Source: Psychrobacillus lasiicapitis (GTDB taxonomy: Bacteria > Bacillota > Bacilli > Bacillales_A > Planococcaceae). Taken from it: a stretch of DNA of 64,000 bases. Where the stretch lies: NCBI RefSeq assembly GCF_006861795.1, contig NZ_VDGH01000013.1:45359-109358 (forward strand), given 5' to 3'. This document shows, piece by piece, positions 36,499-46,052 of this stretch (within the stretch, counting starts at the first letter, position 1; every line of letters starts with the position of its first letter). The notes below the pieces were generated by a model, which searched no databases, was not told the DNA's origin, and saw nothing but the letters and a program-made list of their open reading frames with translations. A program made the translations under genes and the position numbers.

Positions 36499-36888
36499 AT
36501 GCCACATTTTATTGTCGAGTATACGGATAATATTAAAGGTGAGGCGAATCTTGGAAAGTTGTTTGAGGAAATTCATAAAGTGCTCATTACACAAAATAAT
36601 GTTTTTCCAATTGGTGGAATCCGTTCAAGAGCAATTGAATTAAATGAGTACAGAGTGGCTGATGGTACGGAAGACGATGCTTTTGTTCATGCAGTCTTAA
36701 AAATTGGTGCCGGACGTTCAGAGGAAGTAAAAAAAGAAGTATGTTCTACAATATTTGAAATAATGAAGGCACATTTCTCCCCATTAATGGAAAATAGATA
36801 TCTAGCCTTGTCCATGGAACTGATCGAATTTAGTGAAGCCGGTACTTATAAACATAATAATATTCACGCTAGATTTATAAATAAGTAG
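36499..36888 (+). CDS. hpaF: 5-carboxymethyl-2-hydroxymuconate delta-isomerase
   Basis: 129 residues, CHMI/tautomerase fold. The mature N-terminal Pro is in place (MPHFIVEYTDN). Segments GGIRSRAIELNEYRVADG and MENRYLALSMELIEF match the family. The ATG at 36499 follows AAAAGGAGGG. It isomerises the ring-cleavage acid in the homoprotocatechuate route. Confidence 0.88.
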   Translation: MPHFIVEYTDNIKGEANLGKLFEEIHKVLITQNNVFPIGGIRSRAIELNEYRVADGTEDDAFVHAVLKIGAGRSEEVKKEVCSTIFEIMKAHFSPLMENRYLALSMELIEFSEAGTYKHNNIHARFINK

Positions 36889-36974
36889 TAATCATCTAGT
36901 TCAATAGAGTGAAGTAACTAGTATAAAAACTAAGATAAACTGGAAGTATTTATCCAAAAATAGGAGGGAATAGG

Positions 36975-38456
36975 ATGGGTGCACGAACTGGAAAAGAATA
37001 TATAGAAGGCATAAAAAATCGGAAAACGGAAGTATGGATTCACGGAGAGAAAGTAGACGATGTAACAACACACCCAGCTTTTAAAAATGTTGTAGAAAGC
37101 GTAGCCGATCTTTACGATTTGCAACATGAGAAACAAGAAAAAATGCTATATACCTCACCTACATCCGGAAAAAAAGTTGGGCTTTCATTCATAACTCCTA
37201 AAACGAAAGAAGATCTGTTCAAAAGACGTGAAATGCATACCGAATGGGCAACTTTTTCTGGTGGTATGATGGGACGTTCTCCAGATTATTTAAATACAAG
37301 TATTATGGCATTCGGTACTGCTAACCAATTTTTTGCACAAGAAGGTGGAGGAAGTGACCAATTTGCTAAAAATTCATCAGACTACTATGAATATGCTCGT
37401 GAAAACGACATTAGTTTAACTCATACATTAATTCATCCACAAGTGAATCGATCTATGTTAACGCAGTCTGAACAAAAAGATCCTTATCTTTCCGCGCGTA
37501 TTACGAAAAAGACTCCCGACGGAATAATCGTAAATGGCTGTCGACTTTTGGCAACATTAGGCGGGATTACGGATGAGATCGTTGTATTCCCTTCTACTAT
37601 AAATAGAACACCTGGAACTATAGACGATCCATTTGCATTTGCATTTGCAATCCCAAATAATACTCCTGGTTTAAAATTTCTTTCTCGTGAATCCTTTGAC
37701 TATGGTAAAAGCAAATGGGACCATCCACTAGGCTCTCGGTTTGATGAGAGTGATGCAATCATTTCATTTGAAGATGTACTTGTCCCGTGGGAAAGAATTT
37801 TTGTGTGTGAGAGTACTGATATTTGTAATCGTACGTATGCCGAGACGAATGCAGTTATCCATATGACGCATCAAGTTATTTCTAAAAATGTAGTAAAAAC
37901 AGAGTTCATTTTAGGTGTAGTCATCAGTATGATGGAGGCAATTGGTATAGATAAATTCATGCATGTAAAAGAAAAAGCAAGTGAAATTATGGTTATTTTA
38001 GAAGTGTTACGCTCTCACCTATATAAATCTGAACACAATGCAAAAATTGATCAATATGGCAATATGACGCCAGACTTTGAACCATTAAATGCAGCGCGCA
38101 ACTGGTTCCCAAAAATGTATCAGCGTATGCATGAAATCATAAAAATTCTAGGTGCATCAGGATTAATGGCGCTTCCAACTGAATCCGATTTCAGCAATAC
38201 AGATGTTGGTCCATTAGTACATCGTTACACTCAAGGTGCAAATATAAATGGTGAAGAAAGAGTACAACTATTCCGCTTAGCTTGGGATATTTCCATAAGT
38301 GCGTTCGGTAATCGTCAAGCACTCTACGAATACTATTTCTTTGGAGATCCAGTGAGAATGTCAAATGCTTATTATGATGGTTTTGATAAGCAACCTTATA
38401 AAGACATGGTAACTAACTTTTTAAATAAAACGAAAAAAGAAGCCGGCATAATTTAA
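36975..38456 (+). CDS. hpaB: 4-hydroxyphenylacetate 3-monooxygenase, oxygenase component
   Basis: 493 residues, the typical length for the large FADH2-dependent component of HpaB of the Gram-positive/Thermus type. Signature pieces: MGARTGKEYIEGIKNRKTEV, WATFSGGMMGRSPDYLNTSI, LTHTLIHPQVNRS, GARITKKTP-like SARITKKTPDGIIVNGC and HPLGSRFDESDAII. It hydroxylates 4-hydroxyphenylacetate to homoprotocatechuate using reduced FAD from HpaC, encoded next. Confidence 0.94.
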   Translation: MGARTGKEYIEGIKNRKTEVWIHGEKVDDVTTHPAFKNVVESVADLYDLQHEKQEKMLYTSPTSGKKVGLSFITPKTKEDLFKRREMHTEWATFSGGMMGRSPDYLNTSIMAFGTANQFFAQEGGGSDQFAKNSSDYYEYARENDISLTHTLIHPQVNRSMLTQSEQKDPYLSARITKKTPDGIIVNGCRLLATLGGITDEIVVFPSTINRTPGTIDDPFAFAFAIPNNTPGLKFLSRESFDYGKSKWDHPLGSRFDESDAIISFEDVLVPWERIFVCESTDICNRTYAETNAVIHMTHQVISKNVVKTEFILGVVISMMEAIGIDKFMHVKEKASEIMVILEVLRSHLYKSEHNAKIDQYGNMTPDFEPLNAARNWFPKMYQRMHEIIKILGASGLMALPTESDFSNTDVGPLVHRYTQGANINGEERVQLFRLAWDISISAFGNRQALYEYYFFGDPVRMSNAYYDGFDKQPYKDMVTNFLNKTKKEAGII

Positions 38457-38497
38457 GCTTTTCATGCACTATATATTAGTTGAAAGGAGATGGAATT

Positions 38498-38989
38498 ATG
38501 CACCAAATAAACAACGAAATAGATGATCGTCTGTACCGGAATGTGATGGGCAGTTTCGCAACAGGTGTAACAGTTATTACTACAAAAGTTGCTGATGTTG
38601 TGCATGGCATGACTGCAAATGCATTTATGTCTGTTTCCTTAAATCCTAAGCTTATCGCTGTCAGTATTGGAGCAAATGCAAAGATGCACCAGCATATAAA
38701 ATATTCGAAGAAATTTGCTATTAACATTTTATCGTCAAATCAACTAAAAGAATCGAAGCAATTTTCGGGTCAGCTTCAATCAGAAACTGAAATAACATTC
38801 GTTACCTATAATGGATTGCCGATTTTAGAAGATACATTAGCTGTTATTACATGCGAACTGCATAGCGAATATGTAGTAGGAGACCATACGATTTTTATAG
38901 GTCAGGTTACTGGCGTTAAGATTGAACAAAAAGATCCACTATTATTTAGTCAAGGGAAGTATAGGGAACTAAAAGAATTACAGATATAA
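38498..38989 (+). CDS. hpaC: Flavin reductase of the hydroxyphenylacetate monooxygenase
   Basis: 163 residues of the flavin reductase-like FMN-binding split barrel family: MGSFATGVTVITTK, GMTANAFMSVSLNPKLIAVS and the C-terminal ISQGKYR-like LLFSQGKYREL. It supplies reduced flavin to HpaB. ATG 38498 is chosen because GAAAGGAGATGG precedes it; TTG 38480 would include that ribosome site. Confidence 0.92.
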   Translation: MHQINNEIDDRLYRNVMGSFATGVTVITTKVADVVHGMTANAFMSVSLNPKLIAVSIGANAKMHQHIKYSKKFAINILSSNQLKESKQFSGQLQSETEITFVTYNGLPILEDTLAVITCELHSEYVVGDHTIFIGQVTGVKIEQKDPLLFSQGKYRELKELQI

Positions 38990-39049
38990 CAATGGTTGGT
39001 ACCTAGACTAAATAGATGAAAGAAGTTTACTTAAAAGGAGAAGATTCTA

Positions 39050-39973
39050 TTGGCATACGAAGAAGCTAAAAAGAAGTTAAGAGGGTCCATTTGTCCTGTC
39101 GTTACACCGTTTACAGATAATGGCGAGATTGATGAAAAAGCATTCATTGATCTAATTGATTGGCAAATAGAAAGTGGAAGTCATGGAATTTCTGTAACGG
39201 GAACAAGTGGTGAACCAAGTTCATTAACAATCGAAGAAAGAAAAAGAGTAATGGCTCTAGCGAAAGAAACGATTGGTGGTAGGGTATTTTTTGCACCTGG
39301 CACTGGCTCTACTAATCATGATGAAACAATGGAGTTAACAAAGTATGCAGAAGAATTAGGTTCTGATGCTGCTATGGTTATCGTCCCTTACTACAATAGG
39401 CCTAACCAAGAAGCACTTTATCAGCATTTTAAAACAGTAGCTGATTCCGTTAAAATCCCTATTATTATCTATAATATACCAGGTCGATCAGCGGTAAATA
39501 TGGAAGTTAGAACGATGAAACGTTTAGTAGAAGATTGTCCAAATATTATTGGAGTAAAAGAAGCAAATAAAGACTTCGAACACGTAAACCGGGTACTCCT
39601 AAACTGTGGTAGAGACTTCCTTCTGTTCTCTGGAATTGAACTACTTTGCTACCCTATGCTAGCAATTGGCGGTGCTGGATTTATTAGTGCCACAGCAAAT
39701 GTAGAGCCAGTAAAAGTAGCAGAACTATACAACGCATGGAAAACAGGAGACGTTAAAAAAGCACAAGATCTTCATTTCGAATTAATGCCATTAAATGACG
39801 TACTTTTCAAAGACACTAATCCAGCTCCAGCTAAAGTGGCATTAGGTATGATGGGGAAAATAACGCCGAAACTTCGATTACCTTTGGGATTACCTTCAAC
39901 TGAAATACAAGAGGAAGTACGTAAAACACTTATAGAACTTGATATTTTGCCGAAGGAAGCAGCTGTAAAATAA
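39050..39973 (+). CDS. DapA-family aldolase (probable 2,4-dihydroxyhept-2-enedioate aldolase)
   Basis: 307 residues of the dihydrodipicolinate synthase/N-acetylneuraminate lyase family: CPVVTPFTDNGEIDEKAF, GTSGEPSSLTIEER, VPYYNRPNQEAL, the Tyr of IIIYNIPGRSAVN and Schiff-base Lys in NIIGVKEANKD. Within hpa clusters, a DapA-family branch (TIGR02313, HpaI-NOT-DHDPS) is annotated as replacing the class II HpaI aldolase, cleaving the final C7 acid to pyruvate and succinate semialdehyde. Context supports that here. TTG start behind AAAAGGAG. Confidence 0.82.
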   Translation: MAYEEAKKKLRGSICPVVTPFTDNGEIDEKAFIDLIDWQIESGSHGISVTGTSGEPSSLTIEERKRVMALAKETIGGRVFFAPGTGSTNHDETMELTKYAEELGSDAAMVIVPYYNRPNQEALYQHFKTVADSVKIPIIIYNIPGRSAVNMEVRTMKRLVEDCPNIIGVKEANKDFEHVNRVLLNCGRDFLLFSGIELLCYPMLAIGGAGFISATANVEPVKVAELYNAWKTGDVKKAQDLHFELMPLNDVLFKDTNPAPAKVALGMMGKITPKLRLPLGLPSTEIQEEVRKTLIELDILPKEAAVK

Positions 39974-40013
39974 ATTACTACAAAATTATCTTAAGAAAAT
40001 AGGTGATGATAGT

Positions 40014-41525
40014 ATGGTATCCTCCCATGAGTTAATTTCTATGAAACACGAAACACAAAAGGATATATCTCTATATATTAATGGAGAATTCACTTCCGCA
40101 TTAAGAGGAAGTACATTTAAAAATATGAATCCATTTACTAATGAACAAATTAATGAAGTTGCTGAAGGTCAAACGGATGACATCAATAAAGCAGTTGCAG
40201 CTGCGCGCGAAGCCTTTGATCACGGGCCTTGGAAAACAATGAAATTAAGTAAAAGACTATCGTACATTTACCGTATTGCAGATTTGATTGATGAAGAAAT
40301 AGAAAGAATTGCTTATTTAGAAGCACTTGATACGGGTCTTCCCATTAGTCAAACTAAAAAAATGGTGAGCCGCGCATCAGAAAACTTTAGATTTTATGCG
40401 CGTATGGTGGAAAATCGCTTAGTTGGAGATGCCTATCAAGTAGATGATGAATTTATCAACTACACAATTAATGTACCTGTAGGAGTTGCAGGATTGATCA
40501 CACCTTGGAACGCTCCTTTCATGTTAGAAACATGGAAAGTGGCGCCGGCATTAGCAACTGGTAATACTGTTGTGTTAAAGCCAGCAGAACTTTCTCCACT
40601 TTCAGCAAATCTATTAGCTGAAGTGATTCACAAGGCTGATCTTCCAAAAGGTGTTTTCAATGTTGTACATGGATTTGGCGAAATAGCAGGTGATGCGCTT
40701 GTTAAACATCCTGATGTTCAGCTTATTTCATTCACTGGAGAAACAAAAACTGGTTCTACTATCATTAAAAATAGTGCAGATACACTTAAAAGTTGCTCAA
40801 TGGAACTTGGTGGTAAATCGCCAATTATCGTATTTGAGGATGCAGATTTCGATCGTGCTTTAGATGCTTGTGTGTGGGGAATCTATTCTTTTAACGGTGA
40901 AAGATGTACTGCGAACTCACGATTATTTTTACAAGAAGATATTAAAGATAAATTCATTGATGCTTTAAAAAAACGTGTTTCTAATATTAGAGTTGGTGAC
41001 CCGTTAGATGAAAATACGGAAGTAGGGCCACTGATTGATAGAGGGCATTTTAGTAAAGTGAAAAGCTACTTGGAAATTGCAAAAGAAGAAGGCACAGAAG
41101 TTGTAACCGGTGACATCCCAATGGAGTTTGCTAGAGGGAACTTTGTGGCACCGACGATTATACTAAATGCTAAAAACAACATGCGTGTTTCTCAAGAAGA
41201 AATTTTTGGACCGGTACTAACTGTATTGACATTTAAAGATGAGGAAGAAGCTATTAAGTTAGCAAACGAAGTCGAATATGGACTTGCGGGCTATGTATGG
41301 ACGAATGATATTAAGCGAGGACATCGTGTTGCGCATAGGGTCGAAGCTGGAATGCTTTGGGTGAATGCACAGAACGTTCGTGATTTAAGAACACCTTTTG
41401 GAGGTTCCAAATCCTCTGGAATAGGACGTGAAGGTGGACATTACGGTTTCGGTTTTTATACGGAACAGAAAATTATTCATATTTCCATTGCTGATCATCA
41501 TATACAGCAATTCGGGAAAAAATAG
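40014..41525 (+). CDS. hpaE: 5-carboxymethyl-2-hydroxymuconate semialdehyde dehydrogenase
   Basis: 503 residues, aldehyde dehydrogenase superfamily. NAD site TPWNAPFMLETWKVAPAL, FTGETKTGSTI; catalytic Glu in MELGGKSPIIVFEDADFD and Cys in FNGERCTANSRLF. Closely matches HpaE (HpcC). It oxidises the semialdehyde from ring cleavage. Located between aldolase and dioxygenase genes, 8-40 bp gaps. Confidence 0.92.
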   Translation: MVSSHELISMKHETQKDISLYINGEFTSALRGSTFKNMNPFTNEQINEVAEGQTDDINKAVAAAREAFDHGPWKTMKLSKRLSYIYRIADLIDEEIERIAYLEALDTGLPISQTKKMVSRASENFRFYARMVENRLVGDAYQVDDEFINYTINVPVGVAGLITPWNAPFMLETWKVAPALATGNTVVLKPAELSPLSANLLAEVIHKADLPKGVFNVVHGFGEIAGDALVKHPDVQLISFTGETKTGSTIIKNSADTLKSCSMELGGKSPIIVFEDADFDRALDACVWGIYSFNGERCTANSRLFLQEDIKDKFIDALKKRVSNIRVGDPLDENTEVGPLIDRGHFSKVKSYLEIAKEEGTEVVTGDIPMEFARGNFVAPTIILNAKNNMRVSQEEIFGPVLTVLTFKDEEEAIKLANEVEYGLAGYVWTNDIKRGHRVAHRVEAGMLWVNAQNVRDLRTPFGGSKSSGIGREGGHYGFGFYTEQKIIHISIADHHIQQFGKK

Positions 41526-41545
41526 AGGAAGGAATGGTGAAAACG

Positions 41546-42529
41546 ATGGATTTTTCAATCATTCGTATCGCGAGAACAGTTCTTCATGTAGTGGACTTGG
41601 AAGTATCAAGAAAGTTCTATGTGGATGGATTAGGCATGATTGAAACAGAAAGCGATGAAAATCATATATACTTAAGAGGTTTAGAAGAGCACTCACATCA
41701 TAGTTTACTGTTGAAAAAAGCTGCTAAAGCCGTAGTAGAAGTACTCAGTTATAAGGTTGAAAAAGAAAAGGATCTGGATGAAATTGAAAAGCTTTTTATT
41801 TCTAAGGGCTTGAAAACAAAATGGATGGAGAAGGGGAAACAACATGCAATGGGTAGAACCCTTCGAGTCCACGATATATCAGGCATCCCCCTAGAATTTT
41901 TTGCCGAAATGACTACTGTTGACCGAATGCTGCAACGTTATGACCTTTATCATGGGGCAAAAATTCAGCGAATAGATCATGTAAATTGTGCAGTACCTCA
42001 TGTTCAAACTGCCTATGATTTCTATGTGAAGGAATTAGGTTTTTTATGCTCTGAGTATACGGATACAGAAGACGGGAATTTGTGGGCTGCATGGCTCTAT
42101 CGAAAACCTACTGTTCATGACCAAGCATTTATGAATGGTCCCGGACCAAAATTACACCACTTCGCATACACTCTAACAGATCGATTAAGCGTGCTTGATT
42201 GCTGTGATGTATTAGCGAGTATGGGGTATGCTAATTCGATTGAACGAGGACCTGGTCGACATGGTTTATCCAATGCTTTCTTCTTGTATTTGAGAGATCC
42301 AGATGGTCATCGTATAGAGCTTTATACAGGTGATTATTTAACTAGTGACCCAGATTTAAAGCCGAAACGTTGGGATTTAAATGATCCACTTCGTCAAACG
42401 TTCTGGGGACATAAAGCACCAGACCAATGGTTTAATGAAACAAGTACATTTATTGATATTGAAACGGGCGAAGAAATAGAAAGCAAAGAACCGTTTTTAG
42501 AACAAAGAAAACCAAAAATAATGGCTTAA
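41546..42529 (+). CDS. hpaD: 3,4-dihydroxyphenylacetate 2,3-dioxygenase
   Basis: About 327 residues, type I extradiol dioxygenase (vicinal oxygen chelate fold, two repeated domains). Metal ligands: His in IDHVNCAVPHV, His in KLHHFAYTL, Glu in RIELYTGDY. This resembles the Arthrobacter MndD / Brevibacterium HPCD group, not the LigB-type enteric HpaD. Opens the homoprotocatechuate ring. ATG 41546 gives sensible spacing to GAGGAAGG; ATG 41534 is too close. Confidence 0.92.
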   Translation: MDFSIIRIARTVLHVVDLEVSRKFYVDGLGMIETESDENHIYLRGLEEHSHHSLLLKKAAKAVVEVLSYKVEKEKDLDEIEKLFISKGLKTKWMEKGKQHAMGRTLRVHDISGIPLEFFAEMTTVDRMLQRYDLYHGAKIQRIDHVNCAVPHVQTAYDFYVKELGFLCSEYTDTEDGNLWAAWLYRKPTVHDQAFMNGPGPKLHHFAYTLTDRLSVLDCCDVLASMGYANSIERGPGRHGLSNAFFLYLRDPDGHRIELYTGDYLTSDPDLKPKRWDLNDPLRQTFWGHKAPDQWFNETSTFIDIETGEEIESKEPFLEQRKPKIMA

Positions 42530-42562
42530 GGACATAGCTCCATTAAATAATAAAGACTATAT

Positions 42563-42612
42563 AAACCACCTATGAAAATGGTACCTTATCATTTTCGTAG
42601 GTGGTTTTCTCC
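42563..42612 (+). terminator. Terminator of the hpa operon
   Basis: AAACCACCTATGAAAATG pairs with CATTTTCGTAGGTGGTTTT, then CTCC. Marks the end of the catabolic block. Confidence 0.88.
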
Positions 42613-42754
42613 GTATGTTCAATATCAGACACGAATTCAGCCATGTGTATCTAAACTTTCTGGCACTAACCGATTCATTTATTAGATTAAATTTAGAAAA
42701 TTTTTATAAATCTATAGTATATCTTTTTAACAATGCTTACAATTAAAGAATTAA

Positions 42755-42790
42755 CTTGTTCAGCTAAAGGGACAGTTTAGTTCAACAAGG
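42755..42790 (+). repeat. CTAAC element copy 13 (3' hairpin)
   Basis: CTTGTTCAGCTAA-agggacagt-TTAGTTCAACAAG. The outer stem CTTGTT/AACAAG replaces the CTTATT/AATAAG of copies 3, 9 and 21: a compensatory change. First copy after the catabolic block. Confidence 0.75.
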
Positions 42791-42916
42791 AATAATGGTT
42801 AAGCTAGTTAATAACCTAATTAGAAAGTCATTCTAATATTAAAGTTTCTTCATCAATAGGAGTAAGACTTAAATTGTCGAATTACTATTTCAACCAAATT
42901 TATTAGGAGGAAAGCT

Positions 42917-43669
42917 GTGCGGAGTTTATTAGGTAAAGTGATTCTTATTACTGGAGGAAGTTCAGGGATTGGGCTTGCTACAGCCCTTTTAGTGGCATCT
43001 AGAGGGGCAAAGGTTATTATTAATTTTCATTCAAATGAGAGAGGGGCTATGAAGGCTGTCCAACTTATTCGAGAAAAAGACGGAGACGCTATTGCTATTC
43101 AAGCTGATGTTATGAAAAAAGTAGAAGTGAACTCAATGGTTGAACAAGCTCTTGCTACATTTGGGACAATTGATGTTTTGGTTAATAATGCTGGTGGTGG
43201 GATCCGTCAAAGCAGCTTTATGGATATGAGTGAAGAATTGTGGGAAGAAACGTTTAGATTAAATGTAAATAGTGTTCTTTTATGTTCTCAAGCCGTATTA
43301 AAACATATGATTCCGAAGAGGAATGGCAAAATCATCAATGTATCTTCAGCGGCAGCTCGAATTGGAGGGGCAGGAGAAAGTATTCACTATGCATCTACTA
43401 AAGGAGCAGTAAATACAATGACCATTGGAATGTCTAGAGAGCTAATTGAACATGGAATTGTCGTGAATGGAGTGGCACCAGGAATGGTAGAAACGCCTTT
43501 TCACGAGAAATTTGCTCCAAACGATAATCGTCTAGAGCGTATGGCTTCATCTGTACCAATTAAACGGGCAGCAACACCAATGGAAATAGCAGAGGTAATT
43601 GCTTTCCTTTCCTCAGATGCTTCAAATTACATACTTGGAGAAATTATAAATGTTAGTGGTGGAAGATAA
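42917..43669 (+). CDS. SDR family oxidoreductase (FabG-like)
   Basis: 250 residues, classical short-chain dehydrogenase: cofactor motif GGSSGIGLATALLV, NNAGGG, catalytic Ser in INVSSAAARIGG, and YxxxK as YASTKGA, then PGMVETPF. GTG start behind TTAGGAGG. Substrate unknown. It ends 15 bp before the truncated recombinase on the other strand and is preceded by CTAAC copy 13. Confidence 0.9.
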   Translation: MRSLLGKVILITGGSSGIGLATALLVASRGAKVIINFHSNERGAMKAVQLIREKDGDAIAIQADVMKKVEVNSMVEQALATFGTIDVLVNNAGGGIRQSSFMDMSEELWEETFRLNVNSVLLCSQAVLKHMIPKRNGKIINVSSAAARIGGAGESIHYASTKGAVNTMTIGMSRELIEHGIVVNGVAPGMVETPFHEKFAPNDNRLERMASSVPIKRAATPMEIAEVIAFLSSDASNYILGEIINVSGGR

Positions 43670-43683
43670 CTAAAAGTGCTATT

Positions 43684-44145
43684 GACGGTAGCAGATTGAT
43701 TGGACCAATTAATATGGTTCTTATCCAAAGCTACTATTTCTCCAATTCGACAACCGGTAGAAAACATGAATTCAAAAATCGCTTTTTCAATTGGGGATTG
43801 ACAGGATTCACGAAGATGTTCAATTTCTCGTTCGGTTAAATACTTGGGTATCCGGTTCCTTAATTTTGGAAGTTGTATTCTTACTAAGAGAGCCTTCTCA
43901 TGAGACCAACGAAAAAATGATTTCATAATACGAAGTGCAAGACTGGCTGGTTTTAAATGCTTACAGGTTATAGCAAGATATTCCTTTAGTTGATATGTAT
44001 CCATCAATGTCATCTCTACATCATTAAAATAATCAATTAGTAACGAAGACTGTAACTGGTAGGCTTTCAAGGTTTGTGGCGAAAAGCCCTCTATTCGCTT
44101 ATCCGCTACAAACGAAGCCCATGCTTTTGACAGTAGCAATTTCAT
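43684..44145 (-). pseudogene. XerC/XerD-like tyrosine recombinase, 3'-truncated
   Basis: 154 recognisable residues. The N-terminal SAM-like core-binding domain (ADKRIEGFSPQTLKAYQLQ; ASLALRIMKSFFRWSHEKAL) and the start of the catalytic domain (RIPKYLTEREIEHLRE; EFMFSTGCRIGEIVAL, containing the first catalytic Arg) are present. Homology ends after NHINWSNQSATV, and the remaining catalytic residues (HxxR, His/Trp, Tyr) are missing. The break is just beyond the SDR stop codon. It may be the remnant of the enzyme that built the surrounding cassette-like array, or an unrelated integrase relic. Confidence 0.82.
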
Positions 44146-44213
44146 TATCCCTTAAAATATTAATACTAAAAGGATTATTGCCAACTTAATAGAATTATAG
44201 ACATAAGTTGTGT

Positions 44214-44245
44214 TTTTACTAATGGGGCAGTTGGTATCAAATAAG
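44214..44245 (+). repeat. CTAAC element copy 14 (degenerate 3' arm)
   Basis: ACTAATGGGGCAGTTGGTATC then AAATAAG, directly upstream of the next gene. Low similarity but in the expected place. Confidence 0.4.
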
Positions 44246-44267
44246 TGTTGGTTGGGGAGTGAAGCGT

Positions 44268-45095
44268 ATGATTTCAGAGTTAAAAAAGTTTGAATTCTTT
44301 AAGTGTAAAGATTTGTTATATGAGCAAGGTCAATTGGAAGCAAAAGCAGTAATTGAAGGAGTAAATCCAGGTCGTGTATTTGTAGATGATATTAATCACC
44401 CTATTTCTGGACTTATTTGGTTAGGTAATAATGATGGCTTTATCTTTATTGGGGATGAAAAAAATGAAGGGTTCAATAATGAATTAAACAATTTTATTGA
44501 TAATATAATCATACCGGAAGCAATAAAAGTTGGATTAACTTGGTTTGAAGGTATTGGTAATCATAGAAAATGGAATACAACAATTGAAGAAGTGCTTAAA
44601 AGCCGTAAATTAGGAAGTTGGAATCAGAGGGTATATACGTTACAAAAGGATGATTATAAATGCAACTCTGAACTTGCCATTGATCAAGGATATAAGGTAG
44701 TGAAAATTTGTGAAACCCTCTTTGAAAATAATGATTTCTCAATAAAAAACATTGAATTTTTACACTCCCAAATTTTAGAGTTTTGGTCTTCTTTTGAAAC
44801 GTTCTTTTGTGTAGGTATAGGATATTGTATGATTTATAAAGATGAGATTGTAAGTATTTGTTTTTCCGGTTTTGTCGTTGGAAATATACACGCTGTATCC
44901 ATTGAAACTATAGAAGGACATCGAGGTAAAAAGTTAGCACAAAAAATAGCTAAATCTTTCGTAACCGATTGTCTAAATAATAATATTGTTCCATATTGGG
45001 ATTGTATGGAATCAAACAAGCCGTCTATTGCAGTTGCAGAAAATATAGGATTCAAAAATGTATTTAACTATATAGGGTATGATTTTTCCTTTTAG
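44268..45095 (+). CDS. GNAT family acetyltransferase (two-domain type)
   Basis: About 275 residues. The C-terminal third is GNAT: MIYKDEIVSICFSGFVVGNI, HAVSIETIEGHRGKKLAQKI (acetyl-CoA loop as HRGKKLA) and WDCMESNKPSIAVAENIGF. The N-terminal part fits the GNAT_acetyltran (PF12746) layout. Acceptor unknown. ATG 44268 follows GGGGAG at normal spacing; the GTG 44259 lies inside that site. The stop is 8 bp before CTAAC copy 15. Confidence 0.85.
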   Translation: MISELKKFEFFKCKDLLYEQGQLEAKAVIEGVNPGRVFVDDINHPISGLIWLGNNDGFIFIGDEKNEGFNNELNNFIDNIIIPEAIKVGLTWFEGIGNHRKWNTTIEEVLKSRKLGSWNQRVYTLQKDDYKCNSELAIDQGYKVVKICETLFENNDFSIKNIEFLHSQILEFWSSFETFFCVGIGYCMIYKDEIVSICFSGFVVGNIHAVSIETIEGHRGKKLAQKIAKSFVTDCLNNNIVPYWDCMESNKPSIAVAENIGFKNVFNYIGYDFSF

Positions 45096-45103
45096 GTAAT
45101 TTT

Positions 45104-45202
45104 CACTTCAACTAACGGGTGCTTTAGTAAAAATTAGTGGTTGCTTAGGCAGTTCTTTTTTACTTACTGAGCTAACAGGGCAGGTTAATTGAATAAGAAT
45201 GG
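45104..45202 (+). repeat. CTAAC element copy 15, type C
   Basis: 5' arm CTTCAACTAACGGGTGCTTTA, terminator GGTTGC-ttag-GCAGTT then CTTTTTT, 3' arm GCTAACAGGGCAGGTTAATT. A second terminator, AAGATCG/CGATCTTTTTT, follows at 45211-45238. Confidence 0.85.
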
Positions 45203-45351
45203 ATTCCAGAAGATCGTCATAAGAGTCGATCTTTTTTCTTTGTCACAATTTTCAATAAAATAGTTACTATTTGAAGCACGTTTGAACCTAATTTAAAGTG
45301 ATAATATTTTATGAATTGGAAAAGCTAGTCTTAAGAAAGGAGGAACTGCGT

Positions 45352-45741
45352 ATGTCTATGAAAAATTGGTTAACTGGCTTGGTCGTTTTGCTTGCGATGA
45401 TAGTAGTTGTAACAATTCCGGGCCCACTCAGTGTATTTGCCGAGTCCGGCGTCGTAACACAGCCAATTGAGTCAGAGAAAGCGATTGAGGTCGAGTTGAA
45501 TGACAATTACTTTAATCCGAAAGTTATCACTATTCCTAATGGAAGAACGACAATGCTGATATTGAAAAACAATGGTACGAAAAAGCACACCTTCACTGTG
45601 GAAAAGCTCGGAATTGACACCGAAGTCCAGCCGGGAACAGAAAAAACCATTACCGTGAACCCGTTAAATAGTGGTACATATGATCTGATATGTAGGTACC
45701 ATTTCCAGGAAGGTATGATTGGAAAAGTAACAGTTAAATAA
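45352..45741 (+). CDS. Secreted cupredoxin-domain protein
   Basis: 129 residues. Sec signal peptide (MKNWLTGLVVLLAMIVVVTI, cleavage near VFA-ES) followed by a plastocyanin-like beta domain. Type 1 copper ligands are visible: His in KKHTF, then Cys, His and Met in CRYHFQEGM. Likely an extracytoplasmic electron carrier or copper binder. ATG 45352 behind AAAGGAGG; upstream in-frame ATG lacks one. Own terminator follows. Confidence 0.88.
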   Translation: MSMKNWLTGLVVLLAMIVVVTIPGPLSVFAESGVVTQPIESEKAIEVELNDNYFNPKVITIPNGRTTMLILKNNGTKKHTFTVEKLGIDTEVQPGTEKTITVNPLNSGTYDLICRYHFQEGMIGKVTVK

Positions 45742-45743
45742 CA

Positions 45744-45776
45744 AGCAGGGCCAATCGGGCCTTGCTTTTTTGTAGG
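45744..45776 (+). terminator. Cupredoxin gene terminator
   Basis: AAGCAGGGCC/GGGCCTTGCTT stem with a 4-base loop, then TTTTTT. Confidence 0.9.
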
Positions 45777-46052
45777 CAATGAAATCTTATTTATTATTAC
45801 CTAGACATCATCATAACAACTAACTTCCCTTCGCGAACAAATGTTCCTTTAAAAAGGGAAATGCTCAGTTTTTGTAAAGAAAAGAGGTAGGTGAGAAAAA
45901 GTTTATTCCCATATTCACTAGTGTTAATAGTAATAAAAGTTTGAAGAAAACAGGTAGCTGGAATCAATATTGGAAAAATCATAATAGTAATATTCTTTTG
46001 AGGAACAATAAATTGAGAAGTAATAAAAAAATGTAATAAAGCGAGGAGTTTT

